The notes: generated by a model from the sequence alone, not told the origin. A stretch of DNA of 64,000 nucleotides from Batrachochytrium dendrobatidis JAM81 (GCF_000203795.2 NW_006281103.1:753658-817657), one strand, 5' to 3'; shown: positions 11,111 to 22,506, counted from the first letter of the stretch. Numbers and translations are program-made.

Positions 11111-13539
11111 ATGCCACCACGTATCCAAGATGCATTATCACACAGTCAGGTATTAAATCCAAACAGTCTGATTTTATTTGGCTTTGTATAAAAAGACAGC
11201 TGACACTTTGTACAGTCGCATCGACAAAAACCTGCAGCCATATGCTCTACTCCGTCTGTACGAAGCATGTTAAGCACGCCTCAAGATATCAAAGACCATC
11301 GTGAACTAGACGATGATAAGCCTCCTGCAGTAGTTGTGTTGAGGTCTGAAGTAAAACAAGAGTTTCAGCATTTGGTCGTGCAGCCTGACGAGTGTGTTAC
11401 GCTGATGACTGCTATTGACGCTCAAGATATGGATTTGGCTGGGTAACGTTTAAATTGAGCTTATCTTTAGTGGATATACATGAACGTCATTTTCTGAATC
11501 GATTTGAAATGCAGATTCAGTTAACGATATTTGTATGAATGCATATATTTGGGATATACTAGACATTGTGTCAAGGTCTACTTTGATCTTTCACAGGCTC
11601 TGTTGGCATTAGATACAGCCAGATTTAATCCAACTTTTAAGTCTACATCGGCTATGCTCGAGTTAAAGAGCATCACGTATGACCGCCATGCCGAAGATTT
11701 GCAAATGCATGAAACCATACTGGCCCAGTACTTACTCGAAGCGGCATGATATCCTTTTTTATCAAGTTTAAATTATCCATGCACTGCAGCTTGTTCCAAT
11801 GGCAGTCTTTGACTAAATACTTGCGAATGTTTTTGGATGTTTACTTTTGTTCATCGTTTAGGACTAACACCTGTTCAATGTGCCATATGGCTTACGATAT
11901 TCAAAACATCGCATCATCAACATATCAGTAAGTCAATAGACTTTTACCACCACTAAAACAGCAACTTTCAGTTTACGTTGTCCTGAATTTATTTGACTAT
12001 AGATCTCAAAAAAGCATACAGGACAGATATGACAAAATGCATTGACATTTTTCAGGAAAATATCCAAAAGTTTGGTGTATTTAAAAACAAGCAAGTATTT
12101 TCAGCATATGAAACAAAGCTTCTAGTTGAGTACATTGTATCAGGGTATGTTTCAAGTCAATTTCCAACATTCATAATCCAAGGTTTAGATCCACTCTAAA
12201 ATGCAAACTGAATTCACATTGCATTTTTTGTGGAAACCAATGGGAATTAGATACGTTCAACATGTGCGATTGATTGCATGCACGTTCACGACTTCACAAA
12301 ATGTGATGATCCAAAAAGTGCGTAAAGTCATCGAGTTGGTGCCTGATCCTTTGCCATTTCTTCCGTTATCACAGGGTGTTCCAGCTGATAAGTGGGATGA
12401 AGTGTGTCGTTTTGAGGAAGAGCAGGCAGTATTGGCACAAGTAGCAAAAGCTGAAGCAATTGAAGCAGCACGTCTTCAAGCGATTGCTGACATCAAACTC
12501 AAAGCAGATACCGAACGTGTAGCATATTTGTTGAAACAACAATGTAAGGTTTGAATAGTAGTTGTAAATTGTGTCTAAAATTGTTGGATCCAACAATTAA
12601 CTAGAATTGCTGTAGCTGAGGCGGAACAAGCATTGGCTGCACCGTTTGCGGAGCTATCCCATACAACTATTACCATACCAAGCGTGGATACAATATTCCG
12701 TGATGTTCCAATTATTGTGTTCAATGCAACTGCACAACATGCACAACATGCTCAGCAAGAATCAGAAAATGGTGAGTGGGTTCAGCTTGGTGAATCGTGC
12801 AAGCATTTTAATAGTTGGTTACACATCACTAATACGAATGATTCAACTCGACTATCATTGAATTACAGACCATTTGGCAGACGATAAATGGTTAGGAGCT
12901 GATTTGAAAAGCAAAAATGAGACTACATTCTCACACCCAACAATTACCATGACAGCATCCAAATCTATTGGACTGCTAGGTTCATCGAATGCCAAACTTG
13001 AACAGAGTATAGGCCCAGTAGTTGCTCAAACAACGCGATCAAAAGATTCATCACGATTACTTCAAGCCTATACGAGTTCAGACACTAATCATACTTTATT
13101 GCATCGTGCAAGCCACTCTACACTTCATACCGTCACTATGCAAACTCCAATGGCCAAGTCAAATGCAGCCATTGTGTCTCAGCCCAACAGCGATAACGCT
13201 GCCATGGTAATATCTAGATCAAATATTGTTCAAGCCATTACGACAAATATTACAGATATGTTTAAAGAGCTAGAACAATCATTGATGGGCAAGATGGATT
13301 TGCAATTGGGGGACATGGCATCTCGGATTGATCGTGTGCACAGTGCAATGGTTGCTAGAGAAGAGTATCGCTTATCAAAAGAAAAGCACACTGGTGCGAC
13401 AAAACAATCCGCATTTCCTGTAGCCGCTTCCCATATAGCTTCAAGTGCACATTTGGTCGGCAAGGAAGGTGCAGATAGAGATGGACGCGAAAGCTCCCGT
13501 AAACGACTTGGCCAGTTATCCTCTGCCAGTAAGAAATAG
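11111..13539 (+). CDS. C8orf74-like protein (putative ciliary/sperm-associated)
   Basis: Exons 11111-11149, 11216-11442, 11563-11748, 11845-11927, 12003-12144, 12251-12543, 12616-12771 and 12869-13539 keep phase throughout and give 598 residues. Segments LAQYLLEAACFVHRLGLTPV, FGVFKNKQVFSAYETKLLVE, VPDPLPFLPLSQGVPADKWD and FEEEQAVLAQVAKAEAIEA align in order and spacing with human C8orf74, an uncharacterised protein found in ciliated lineages. The C-terminal helix (ITTNITDMFKELEQSLMGKM) also has a counterpart there. The human protein is about 290 residues, so this one has N- and C-terminal extensions of low complexity. The third intron (11749-11844) begins ATATCCTTTT and ends AC: reading it as a U12-type AT-AC intron is what restores frame and homology. 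Function in the cilium is inferred from phyletic pattern only. Confidence 0.68.
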
Positions 13540-14344
13540 ACCAAGAACTGGCAAAAGTGATAAAGATTGCTGTAACTGATGCAGGTTAGTTCCAAAATAC
13601 AGCAGTGACATATTGAGCAATCAAGTGTGTCGGAGAAATGAACAGAAAGAGTTGGATGGAAGCTGTGGAGTTGAGTTTATTCAAGCAACAACTAAATATT
13701 CAATCAGCTCGGAGCAGAATAAATTGTAGTAGCAACAAAAGTGATGAGAATGGATACAACTATTTATTTATATTTGAACAACTCGATTTTGCCATTTTTG
13801 ATAACATTCTGATGGCATTGAGCAGGTTATTGTTGCAGCATTTTGAAAACGAATTTTCGATTTGTAAATTGCACGGTTGCTTCAAGTTAATGTAGACTGT
13901 ATAGATGGGATGCTGAAGATCGTGTCAGAACAAGACCAAAGGAGTGATGTTGTTTATGTTTGAATCAGCGGGTTATTTAGCAACTGATTGTATCGACAGG
14001 TTAGACTGTTGCTGTGCTACAAGACATGATAGATGATCTTGTCATTCAAACCAATAATCTGTCGATATTCGTAAAACATCAAGCAATAAACTCATCACAA
14101 AAGTGGTCGAGTTTACGTAAATTCTTTCCAACAGCAACACTGATCGTGATGATAATTTTTTGATTTATTCTCATGCATTTTATCACCAGCTGTGATGGCG
14201 GAGTAAGAACAAAATCAGAAGCCAATTCAAGATAACTGTGGCGCTGAGCTAACTTGCTAGAAATTGTTATTTGACATTCTTGACATTGCCATTGGAATCT
14301 TCTACTTGAACTTGTTATCATCATAGATTATATATATTCGTACT
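13540..14344. other. Intergenic region, no supported gene
   Basis: About 0.8 kb, AT-rich, with short open frames only (the longest about 85 codons at 13638-13895) and none with domains or splice structure I trust. No family repeat ends were found. It probably contains the C8orf74-like 3' end and the promoter of the next gene. Confidence 0.4.
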
Positions 14345-15666
14345 ATGAGCGCACTACTTTTGTTTGTAAAGCTACTTTTACTATCTATTCTTCCGGTTCT
14401 TGTCTTGTCAGGTAACCTACTGTTTCTATTGCATGCATTCAAGATACTTGCTGGTGCTAACCATCCACTGCATTTCTATAGCCACTCCTGCTGCCCAGAG
14501 TAAGTATTCAGTTGTTTCTACTAGATTGTTTTATTGCAACTTTAGCAGCCCTGTAATGCACTTGCAAATGATCAAACTACACAAGCACATCACTCACTAT
14601 TGCTACAATAATAGCATTTTCATTTCTAGTTACAGCAGTCAACTTTCCTCCTCTGGGTCCTGTTTCTGTACAAACTCCATCCATCACCTTAAGCTGGACT
14701 ACTGATACCTGTGCTGGTGCTATTGATTCTACCGGAAAGTCTGTTGTTGGTGGCTCCCTTTCTCCGATTCAGGGCTCATGTAGAGATTCAAAGGGCCAGC
14801 CTGTTAATATCAATTTGGGTGGAGTCTTTCCTACTGGTCTGCAGACTCTCACCCTTCGCAGAGGCTTAGGCTCCAACTCCACCTCTACTGATCTGCTTCC
14901 TACCGTTGTTAATTCTGCTGTAAGTCTTGCATTGAAGCTTGTCAATCAACTTGCTCTAACCCATGATCATAACATTAGGCTTTGGCTGGCAATGCTCGAC
15001 AAGTCACCATCACCAATCTTTCTAGATTTCCTTCCGACTATTATGCTCTATCGCTATCTGCGATCGATGCCAACGGAAACTTGGTTCGTGGACAGTCTCA
15101 ATTCTTTTCTATCCAAAACACCAATCCTTTACCTACCATGGGTATGTAACAAGGTTTATTTACTAAAGTCTGGGTTTATGTTCAAACCACTGACTATTTT
15201 TATAATAGCACAAATGCAGCTATGGAGTCCTCTTGATGGATCATATTGGCTAGCGAATGCAGATTACAGGGTCCGCTGGGAAATGTTACAAACCAACCTG
15301 GTCCCAGACTTTTTCCATCTGGATCTACTCACATCTGATGGACTTTTGGCTGCACGATTGATGGAATCCATGCCTCCAAACACTGGCGATAAATTGCTTG
15401 GAGCTGGTCGCCCTTTAAACTTTACAGTCTGGAGCATTGACAAGGCGCTAAGAAACAAACGGTTTAAACTGCGAGTGACTGGCGTGTTTGTAGTGAATGG
15501 TGTTGTGCAAAACATCACTTCTGCCAATCCAATGGTCGAGTCGGGAGTGTTTTTTGTAGGTCCTGCCAAACCCACCGTGTCTGGTGCATGTTCTCGGACT
15601 GGAGATTTGAGATGGTCGCTAGCTACATTGTTGTTGATATCATCTATGCTGGTTTTTTACATTTGA
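14345..15666 (+). CDS. Secreted Kre9/Knh1-like protein, probably GPI-anchored
   Basis: Exons 14345-14411, 14482-14499 (18 nt), 14630-14919, 14979-15141 and 15209-15666 give 331 residues. The first exon encodes a signal peptide (MSALLLFVKLLLLSILPVLV). Two beta-sandwich-like modules follow: one from VQTPSITLSW to YYALSLSAIDANGN, and a second from WSPLDGSYWLANADYRVRWE to GVFFVGPAKP. Both have the pattern of the fungal Kre9/Knh1 N-terminal domain of Ser/Thr-rich GPI proteins. The last 20 residues are hydrophobic (WSLATLLLISSMLVFYI), as expected of a GPI-attachment signal. Role in the cell wall or coat is inferred from the family. The homology is at pattern level and could be re-assigned to another secreted sandwich fold. 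Confidence 0.62.
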
Positions 15667-16111
15667 GCTTATTGGCATTGCCATCTGTGGCTCTTTTCAC
15701 AACAAATATATACATATGGTTATATAAAGCAGATTACAAAGGACATGCACAGCTTTAGGGGTTTGGCTGGTTTCTATTTCAACCATAAACATTGCTCATT
15801 CACTGCTTTTTGTTGAATACATTGGGCCATGAATTGTTGAGTATGACATGCATCATGTATACTAAAAATGCACTACTTTGAAGATCAATTGAAATGGTTT
15901 GATAACAGTATTGCTGATGAATTAGAACATATCCAGCAATAAAATAACTCTTGGATCAAAACTCCAATTTCGACTAAAAGACAAGTTTATATGCCATTCA
16001 ATTTGCTTGATAAATGCAAATTAAATGGCAAAATCATAATCAAATTTGATATTCAAGTTCAACTTGGTTGTTGGTTTTAGATATTGCATTTATTGTGAAT
16101 TGGACACATTA
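15667..16111. other. Intergenic region upstream of PIG-A
   Basis: 445 bp, AT-rich, with no coding exon or family repeat seen. Probably the 3' end of the Kre9-like gene and the promoter of PIG-A. Confidence 0.45.
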
Positions 16112-18247
16112 ATGTTCGCAACTAGTTCCAATTCGAGTAAAACTCATCAGTCTGCTTCATTAGCACCCACTACTTCTAATATCGAATCTTTGTTTAAAAC
16201 ATCAGATGCTGTTTCTGAAGGAGAAAGTGGTTTGCTGCCTGTAAATGAGCGGCTTAATATCTGGTATAGCATAGTTCAAGTTAGATTTACAACTGCAAAA
16301 CTCTTGATGCTTACTAAATATATTACCGTTTTACACAATATAGTATGGTATCTGATTTTTTTTATCCAAACATGGGTGGAGTTGAAGGCCATATCTATCA
16401 TCTTTCTCAACGTTTAATTCGTCGTGGCCATCGAGTGATTATTCTCACTCACGCCTACTCTGACCGAGTTGGTATCAGATATCTTTCTTCTGGTGCAAAA
16501 GTCTATTATGTTCCTCTTTGGCTAGTTGTCGATCAAGTTTCTCTGCCAACCATCTACTCTTCTCTGCCCTTGTTTCGTTATATTGCCATTCGCGAGGCAA
16601 TTGATATTGTACATGGTCATCAGGCATTCTCTGCCATGTGTCATGAAGCTATTCTACATGCTAGAACTATGGGACTACGTGCAGTATTTACTGATCACTC
16701 GTTGTTTGGGTTCGAGGATACAAGCAGTATCCTTACCAACAAACTGCTCAAATTTACTCTATCTGACATTGATCATGTCGTATGTGTATCTCATACAAGG
16801 TAGCTATTTGTGCATGCATAATGTCCTTGTTTTGTGATGCGTATACTACATCTAACTTATTTTGGAGGTAGTAAAGAAAACACAGTTTTGAGAGCATCAC
16901 TTAATCCAATCAATGTTTCTGTAATTCCAAATGCTGTCGTGTGTGCCGAATTTACTCCTGATCCCACCAAACGAGATAAATCAAAAAGTAGCTTATTTTT
17001 ACTTGTCGTTGGTAGTCTGGTTTCATTCTCTTTTAGTGTATTTCACTAACTTTAGCATTCAACACTATACTTGTATATCAGTAACAATTATTGTAGCCAG
17101 CAGACTTGTGTACAGAAAGGGTGTTGATTTACTCGTGTCAGTTATCCCAGTGATATGTGCCGAGTTTCCTCATGTTCAGTTTCTTATTGGTGGTGATGGA
17201 CCAAAGCGCATAGAGCTGGAACAGATGCGTGAAAAATACGAGTTACAGGACCGTGTTCAAATGTTAGGGGCGATCAACCATTGTGACATTCGTAATGTAA
17301 ATGTTTCCGTGATTTTAATGTGATTAGTTGTGTAGATACGAATATGCTGACATGCCATACTTTTGGTGCCTAGTTTTTGGTACAGGGCCATATTTTTTTA
17401 AATACATCTCTGACTGAAGCTTTTTGTATTGCTATTGTCGAAGCCGCTTCGTGTGGGTAGGTCTATCAATGATGACTTTTATTGGTATATGTTGGGTTCT
17501 ATTGTCTGATTGACACTATATATCATATTGAATAGGTTATTAGTTGTAAGTACAAAGGTTGGTGGCGTACCAGAGGTTTTGCCTGATGACATGATCATAT
17601 TTTCAAGTCCAAACGAAAACGGCAAGTAGCACTGATGGTACCAAGCCTCGGTATTTTTTAGGGTTTACACAGTAGTACTGATTTTATATTGGGTATCTAG
17701 AACTTGTGCAAAGAGTCCGTGAAGCTATTGACTATATTAAGCTTGATCGGATCGACCCGTTTGAACTCCATTGTCGAGTATCTCAAATGTATAATTGGAG
17801 CAATGTTGCAGGTCGAACTGAAGAGGTAGATTTGCTTATTGTTTAATTTAGTTTGAATCTTTCAAGATTGCATTAATTTTTACTTTACGAATAGGTGTAT
17901 AAAAATGTTATGGAAGGCAACTCCATATCGCTGGCAGAACGTTTGCAAAGGTTGGCAAAATAGTGTTTATTTTTTCAAAACATAGCAAATGTATCAACTA
18001 TTAGGCTGTTATTTACCTGCTTTAATGATTGATTAGATACAACGAATGTGGTTTGTTTGCAGGAAAATTATCTGCTATGATCGTAGCAGTCAATTATCTG
18101 CTCTGGCTGCTTTTAGAATGGCTCGTGCCAAGGGAGACGATTGACCTGGCGCCATTGTTTAATCAGGAACTATTTCACGAGGTAGTGTCTAGATTGTTTA
18201 CCACTGTGATGCATATGAATTCAAAATACTTTGAATCGATGGTTTGA
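16112..18247 (+). CDS. PIGA: PIG-A, GPI N-acetylglucosaminyltransferase catalytic subunit
   Basis: Transfers GlcNAc from UDP-GlcNAc to phosphatidylinositol on the cytosolic face of the ER, the first step of GPI-anchor synthesis. Exons 16112-16263, 16344-16799, 16872-16987, 17082-17296, 17374-17456, 17536-17621, 17701-17825, 17895-17950 and 18037-18247 give 499 residues. The GT4-fold signatures are [34 protein letters not shown] (spliced as [18 protein letters not shown]), [10 protein letters not shown] and the E-x7-E motif in [17 protein letters not shown]. The C-terminus carries the expected membrane helix ([17 protein letters not shown]). Intron 6 starts with GC (G|GCAAGT). A 47-residue Ser/Thr-rich leader precedes the catalytic domain. 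It is convergent with tafazzin, 165 bp between stops. Confidence 0.96.
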
Positions 18248-18412
18248 ATGCAGTAGCATTTGTATCTCCCCCAACACTGCATAAAAATAGTATTGTGTTT
18301 CTTGATTGCCAATACACGACAATCACACTATAAATGGTATTTATATTAATCAGCGCTTCAATGCCATTCCCACACTAGGAAGTTCATTCCATCAAGCGTA
18401 CTCGCTGCTAGC

Positions 18413-19563
18413 TCATTTCGCCACATCAAGACTTTGATCAACAAATAATTTCAACCGCTCCACCTCATCCTGAATTCGTTTCGTAATGCGTATCCGCTGC
18501 TCCTCATTTGTGATGGATTTTTCGAAAGAATAGCTGCGAAAATCAATCGGTTTACCAAACGCAAGGACAATCTTTTTCATTGGATTTGGGTAGTGCTGTG
18601 AAAGAGGAACCATGTGTTGCATGCCAGTGTGATAAAAGGGGAGAACCAATGGTGGAGTTTTGGAATCCATAACCAAACGGGCGATTCCCCATTTGAATCT
18701 GAGCATTGTTTCGGCTTGGTTGACTCGGCCTGACAGAGTTGTATAAAGATAGATGGATTGACATGTCCAATAATACATATACGTGGAATATTTCAATGAT
18801 GTAAACAGGAGTTAGTTTACAGATCTAATTCAACCTTTGGCTTCAAAGAATACTCAAAATGATCCATTTTTGAAATATTTCAACCTTCAGGAAATATATG
18901 CACCCAGCGATTATTGTCAAGCAGGTTTACCGCTTGGTTCATGGCAGGTTGATAAATCCCATCGCCACGAATAATTGGCAGCACTTGTCCCACGGTAAAA
19001 AACCAAGACGTAAATGCATTTGTAAAACAGATTTCTTTGGCTCCGAGCGACCATCTCATATTTTTTGCATCAAGAAGAGTAGACCATGGCAATAAACCTA
19101 CAAACCGTGAGTAAGGTTGGATCTAGTCTATATTTGAGAAATTTAAAGATTTGGATTCAAGTCCATTCCTTGATGCAATAGCTTACCGAATAATATTGGA
19201 TCATCAAGCGTTGCACTATGATTGCAAGCTGAAATCAATGGTTGATGTTTTCGTGCTAATGAAAGCTCTAAATAGTGCTGATTGTAAACATACAATGCAG
19301 TACAATACTTTAACCACATCTTATTGACTGCTCCTCCTAAGCCTAAATCAAAACCCAATAACGCATCTCTTAGTTTTTTTCAAATCTCATGAGCATAGAG
19401 TCGAGTTTATGAATAACAAAGTAGTGTGTTGTTTAAAGTAGATTATCTTGATGTTTGGTAGCAATAATGGGCATGATTCGAGGTGAAGCATACCCAAAAG
19501 TACGCGAGTTGAAATAGAAGGCGATACTAATTGATGCCGATGAAATGGCTGCAGCATTCTCAT
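18413..19563 (-). CDS. TAZ1: Tafazzin, cardiolipin-remodelling transacylase
   Basis: Minus-strand exons 19563-19494, 19342-19187, 19097-18885 and 18729-18413 join in phase to 251 residues, slightly shorter than human tafazzin. It moves acyl groups between phospholipids and lysophospholipids on mitochondrial membranes, maturing cardiolipin. The acyltransferase HX4D motif is NHSATLDDP. Then come NMRWSLGAKEICFTNAF, the glycine-rich block VLPIIRGDGIYQ, WVHIFPEGRVNQ and RFKWGIARLVMDSKTPPLVL, all family hallmarks. The first exon was chosen because its GTATGC donor and phase join exactly to LGLGGAVNKMW. The N-terminal segment may serve as membrane anchor or targeting region. Confidence 0.93.
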
Positions 19564-20355
19564 CTTGGCAAAGCAGTATGATGTGGTTATTTACCAACAA
19601 GGAAAACAAAAAACTGGCTGTAAACATTCAATGTTTCAAGTCAGGGTCGATATTTCCAAAAGTAAATTTAACTGTCACATGAAAACACGTGATTAAAGCT
19701 GTATATGCTCTTGATGGGGTATTTACAATCTCAATGAACTGGTATTACCATGAAAATCCAAAATAATATTCAAATGGTTTTGTTTAGTTTCAATTAATAA
19801 AATAAAAATGCTGGCATAGTTTTGTATTATATTACAATCGGACTCCCGTAATATGGAGCGTTTGAACTGAGATCATATCCTCTTTTGACATGGTCATACA
19901 TTGTAGGATCACCCAATTCATTCATTTCAATCCAGATACTGTCTTGTACTGCTTTTAAGTCTGTACAAACCTATGTATTTCAAAATTAAAGATACGTTCG
20001 CGATCTAATTCAAGAAAAAGATGTTTTCATTCCAATCACTCAATACTCGGTTTAAATAAAGAGTCGGAGATTGAACAGGTGTGGAATGCATTGAAACAGA
20101 AATGTGGACACTTGTTCAATCGTATAAATGACAAGAACAGTGAATGTAGGGAGATTAAAGGACAATGTCCAATGAACCTAGTAGAGATTAGCACCAATCA
20201 CGTCATGAGATTAGCTGCTTATTATATATTTTGGCACCCTTATTTAATGATCCATTTTACATGAATACAACCGTAACATCTATAATATTGATTGCTGCCA
20301 ATATTGTACACTTGGCAATATATAGTACACCTTTTTTATCTACCGCTTGTCTAAA
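19564..20355. other. Tafazzin-carrier intergenic region
   Basis: Divergent promoter region between tafazzin (minus) and the mitochondrial carrier (plus). Most of its right half is a degenerate repeat copy described separately. No gene is supported. Confidence 0.5.
19830..20277 (+). mobile_element. Degenerate MITE-like copy (subfamily B)
   Basis: The right end CCATTTTACATGAATACAAC matches the family terminus. The interior resembles the copy at 30691-31188: GAGATCATATCCTCTTTTGA and CATACATTGTAGGATCA versus GAGATTATCTCCTCTTTTAA and CATACATTGTAAGATCA, and CACTCAATACTCGG in both. The left end is eroded, so its coordinate is approximate. Confidence 0.6.
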
Positions 20356-22506
20356 ATGTCGCTGCTTTCAGCCAAAATCGATTTGAATGTCACTCCAACG
20401 CAAAATGCGATCAGTGGTGCCATATCAGGTGTTATGGCTCGTTTTGCTACTGCTCCATTAGATGTAATCAAAATCAGGTCAGACTGTTCTCTTGACCATT
20501 CATTGCAGTTTGATGTCTTGAAACTTTTATTTGCTGCCGACAATCTTGTTGAATAAGAAAAATATCGTTTGTTGCATTGCCATTTAGCCGAATGGCATTA
20601 CATTGATACAAATTCTTTAATCTATAAACTTTCAATTCTACAATCATACTAATGAATATTTACTGTATGTAGATTACAGGTAATTGTTATCATTTTCAAA
20701 ATACTGAATACATCATTGATACTTATGGATGGAATGACTTGTATTTGCTATTGGTACGCTATATAGCTGCAAACTACCACAACCAAAGTTTTTGAAAAAG
20801 GTCATTCTAATTATCACAAGCCCAAATATCAAAGTATTTTTCAAGCGGGCCGACTGATTATCAAAGAAGAAGGAATTCTTGTAAGTATATTTACAGGTTT
20901 ACACTTCATGTTACAAATTCTAGCATGTTATTTGAATTCTATCATATTTGCAGTCGTATTCACGTAAAATGGAACACTTGCATTGATTGCCACTATTTTG
21001 GTTTGTAGTGCACAATGGTTGAATGTGTGTTGCTTTTCTACTACATGTCGAGTGCTTCATTGGCATTATCCGTTCTTGTTCAAATACAACAATCATTATG
21101 CAATACAATCCAATTATAGTATTGAGCGTGTTCTTTCTCCACTTTTGTCACAACCATGCATTGCGCAATCACTTGATTGATGCATTGCAATCCAGATGTT
21201 GGGTTGTACTGGACTGGTGTTGTCAATCAAACTCGTGTATTTTAAAATCACAGGCACGTTTACAATCTAGTTCACGAAACTAATGATTGAATGTGCAGAA
21301 ATACAACAGTTGTTTTGATGGCAATCATCAGGATAAATGCCAGTCAAGTAAAGGGTTGAAAGAGCATAATACTGTCAAGTAAATTTAGTAGATTGGCTGT
21401 TTATGTATTGACACTTTTATTTAGTATTCCATTTTACGTGGATACATTTGTAAAAGCAAGTTATTCTGACCAACACTTTATATTTTAAAACTGGTATAGG
21501 GGTTGTGGAAAGGAAATCTGTCTGCGTTATATTTGTACTTGGCATATGGTGCAGTTCAATTTGCTATTTTTCATGAGATTTTGAATAATAGCAAAAAACA
21601 AGTTGAGTACTTGGGTTTAAACATTTTATTTGCTTACAGTTTGATTGTAGTAGTGCATTTTTGAAAGTTTCAGCTTTGTGTATTCACAAATCTGTCTGCC
21701 TTATAGGATTCATTTTTAGCAACTCATATACCGCAACAAGCACATACGTTTATTGCAGGTGCAATTTCAGGATGTGTATCGACAGTATCTACATATCCGC
21801 TAGATCTCTTGCGAACACGATTTGCTGTTCAAAGAAACAATTTTTATCCAAGTCTGACCAAGGCGATTAAAAATATTTTTGTCAAGGAAGGAATCAGTGG
21901 ATTTTATCGGGGTATGCTACCTACTCTTGTTCAAATTATTCCTCAAATGGGATTAATATTTGAATCACACCGGATTTTTGTCAAGCTGTTTAAGCATCTT
22001 GAAGTAAGTGACAAGTGCGTGTTTTAAAGTAGATTTAAAACTGATGTCATTCATTATTTACCTAGACAAAAGCGCCTACAGTTTATAAATGGACAAGTGG
22101 ATACTCTGAGATATTTTGTGGTGCCATGGCAGGAGTAGTCACCAAAGTAGTGGTCATGCCTTTTGATGTGATCCGGTACACGATTCGTTGATTATTATCT
22201 TATTGACAAGATCTTGTATTGTCATTGCTCACTTTTTAGTAAATCAATGTAATTTATAGGAAACGATACCAAGTGCAAGGACCGATGCGGAATGCGATCG
22301 TGGTTGACAATGTGCCTCGGTATCATCGTGGAATCGTACATACAGCATGCCAGATAGTCAAGCATGAAGGTGTTTTGGCACTATATAAAGGCATTGTGCC
22401 ATGCCTAGCCAAGGCAGCACCAGGATCAGCGGTGACATTCTTTGTAGTGAATGAATGTAGATTGGCATTCAGTCAGTACAACGAGATGCAGCAATCTAAA
22501 TCATAG
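20356..22506 (+). CDS. TPC1: Mitochondrial carrier, thiamine pyrophosphate carrier type
   Basis: Exons 20356-20477, 20673-20679 (7-nt microexon), 20767-20880, 21500-21601, 21707-22003, 22066-22175 and 22260-22506 give 332 residues in phase. Three carrier repeats carry the PX(D/E)XX(K/R) signatures PLDVIKIRLQ, PLDLLRTRFAVQ and PFDVIRKRYQVQG, each followed by the matching EG-type half-signature (EEGILGLWKGN, KEGISGFYRGM, HEGVLALYKGI). The blocks YGAVQF and TRFAVQ are typical of SLC25A19/Tpc1, which imports thiamine pyrophosphate into the matrix. Another SLC25 member such as a CoA or nucleotide carrier cannot be excluded. Intron 3 (20881-21499) contains a MITE-like element. The microexon only adds the codons completing RLQ, and both its splice sites are canonical. 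Confidence 0.88.
20948..21453 (+). mobile_element. MITE-like element, copy 3 (subfamily A), intronic
   Basis: Left end TTGCAGTCGTATTCACGTAA, right end CCATTTTACGTGGATACATT followed by TGTAA. The interior is nearly identical to copies 1 and 2. It lies in intron 3 of the carrier gene in the sense orientation. It shares about 25 bp of left flank (TTATTTGAATTCT, then TCATATTT) with copy 1, which suggests that copies 1 and 3 derive from one another or that the element is longer than the inverted repeat indicates. Confidence 0.85.

Noticed and set aside
11746..11931. ORF running through 11746-11931 encoding CSMC, suggestive of a zinc ribbon
   Set aside because: It is another frame over the AT-AC intron and next exon; the correct frame reads LTPVQCAIWL and continues in phase.
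12201..12554. Direct start of a gene at the in-frame ATG 12201
   Set aside because: The acceptor at 12250 joins in phase to the upstream exon and the joined sequence aligns with C8orf74, so the upstream part of this frame is intronic.
16046..16417. ORF beginning 16046 as a longer PIG-A N-terminus
   Set aside because: It reads into the first intron. The ATG at 16112 with splicing at 16263/16344 gives the conserved [12 protein letters not shown] start.
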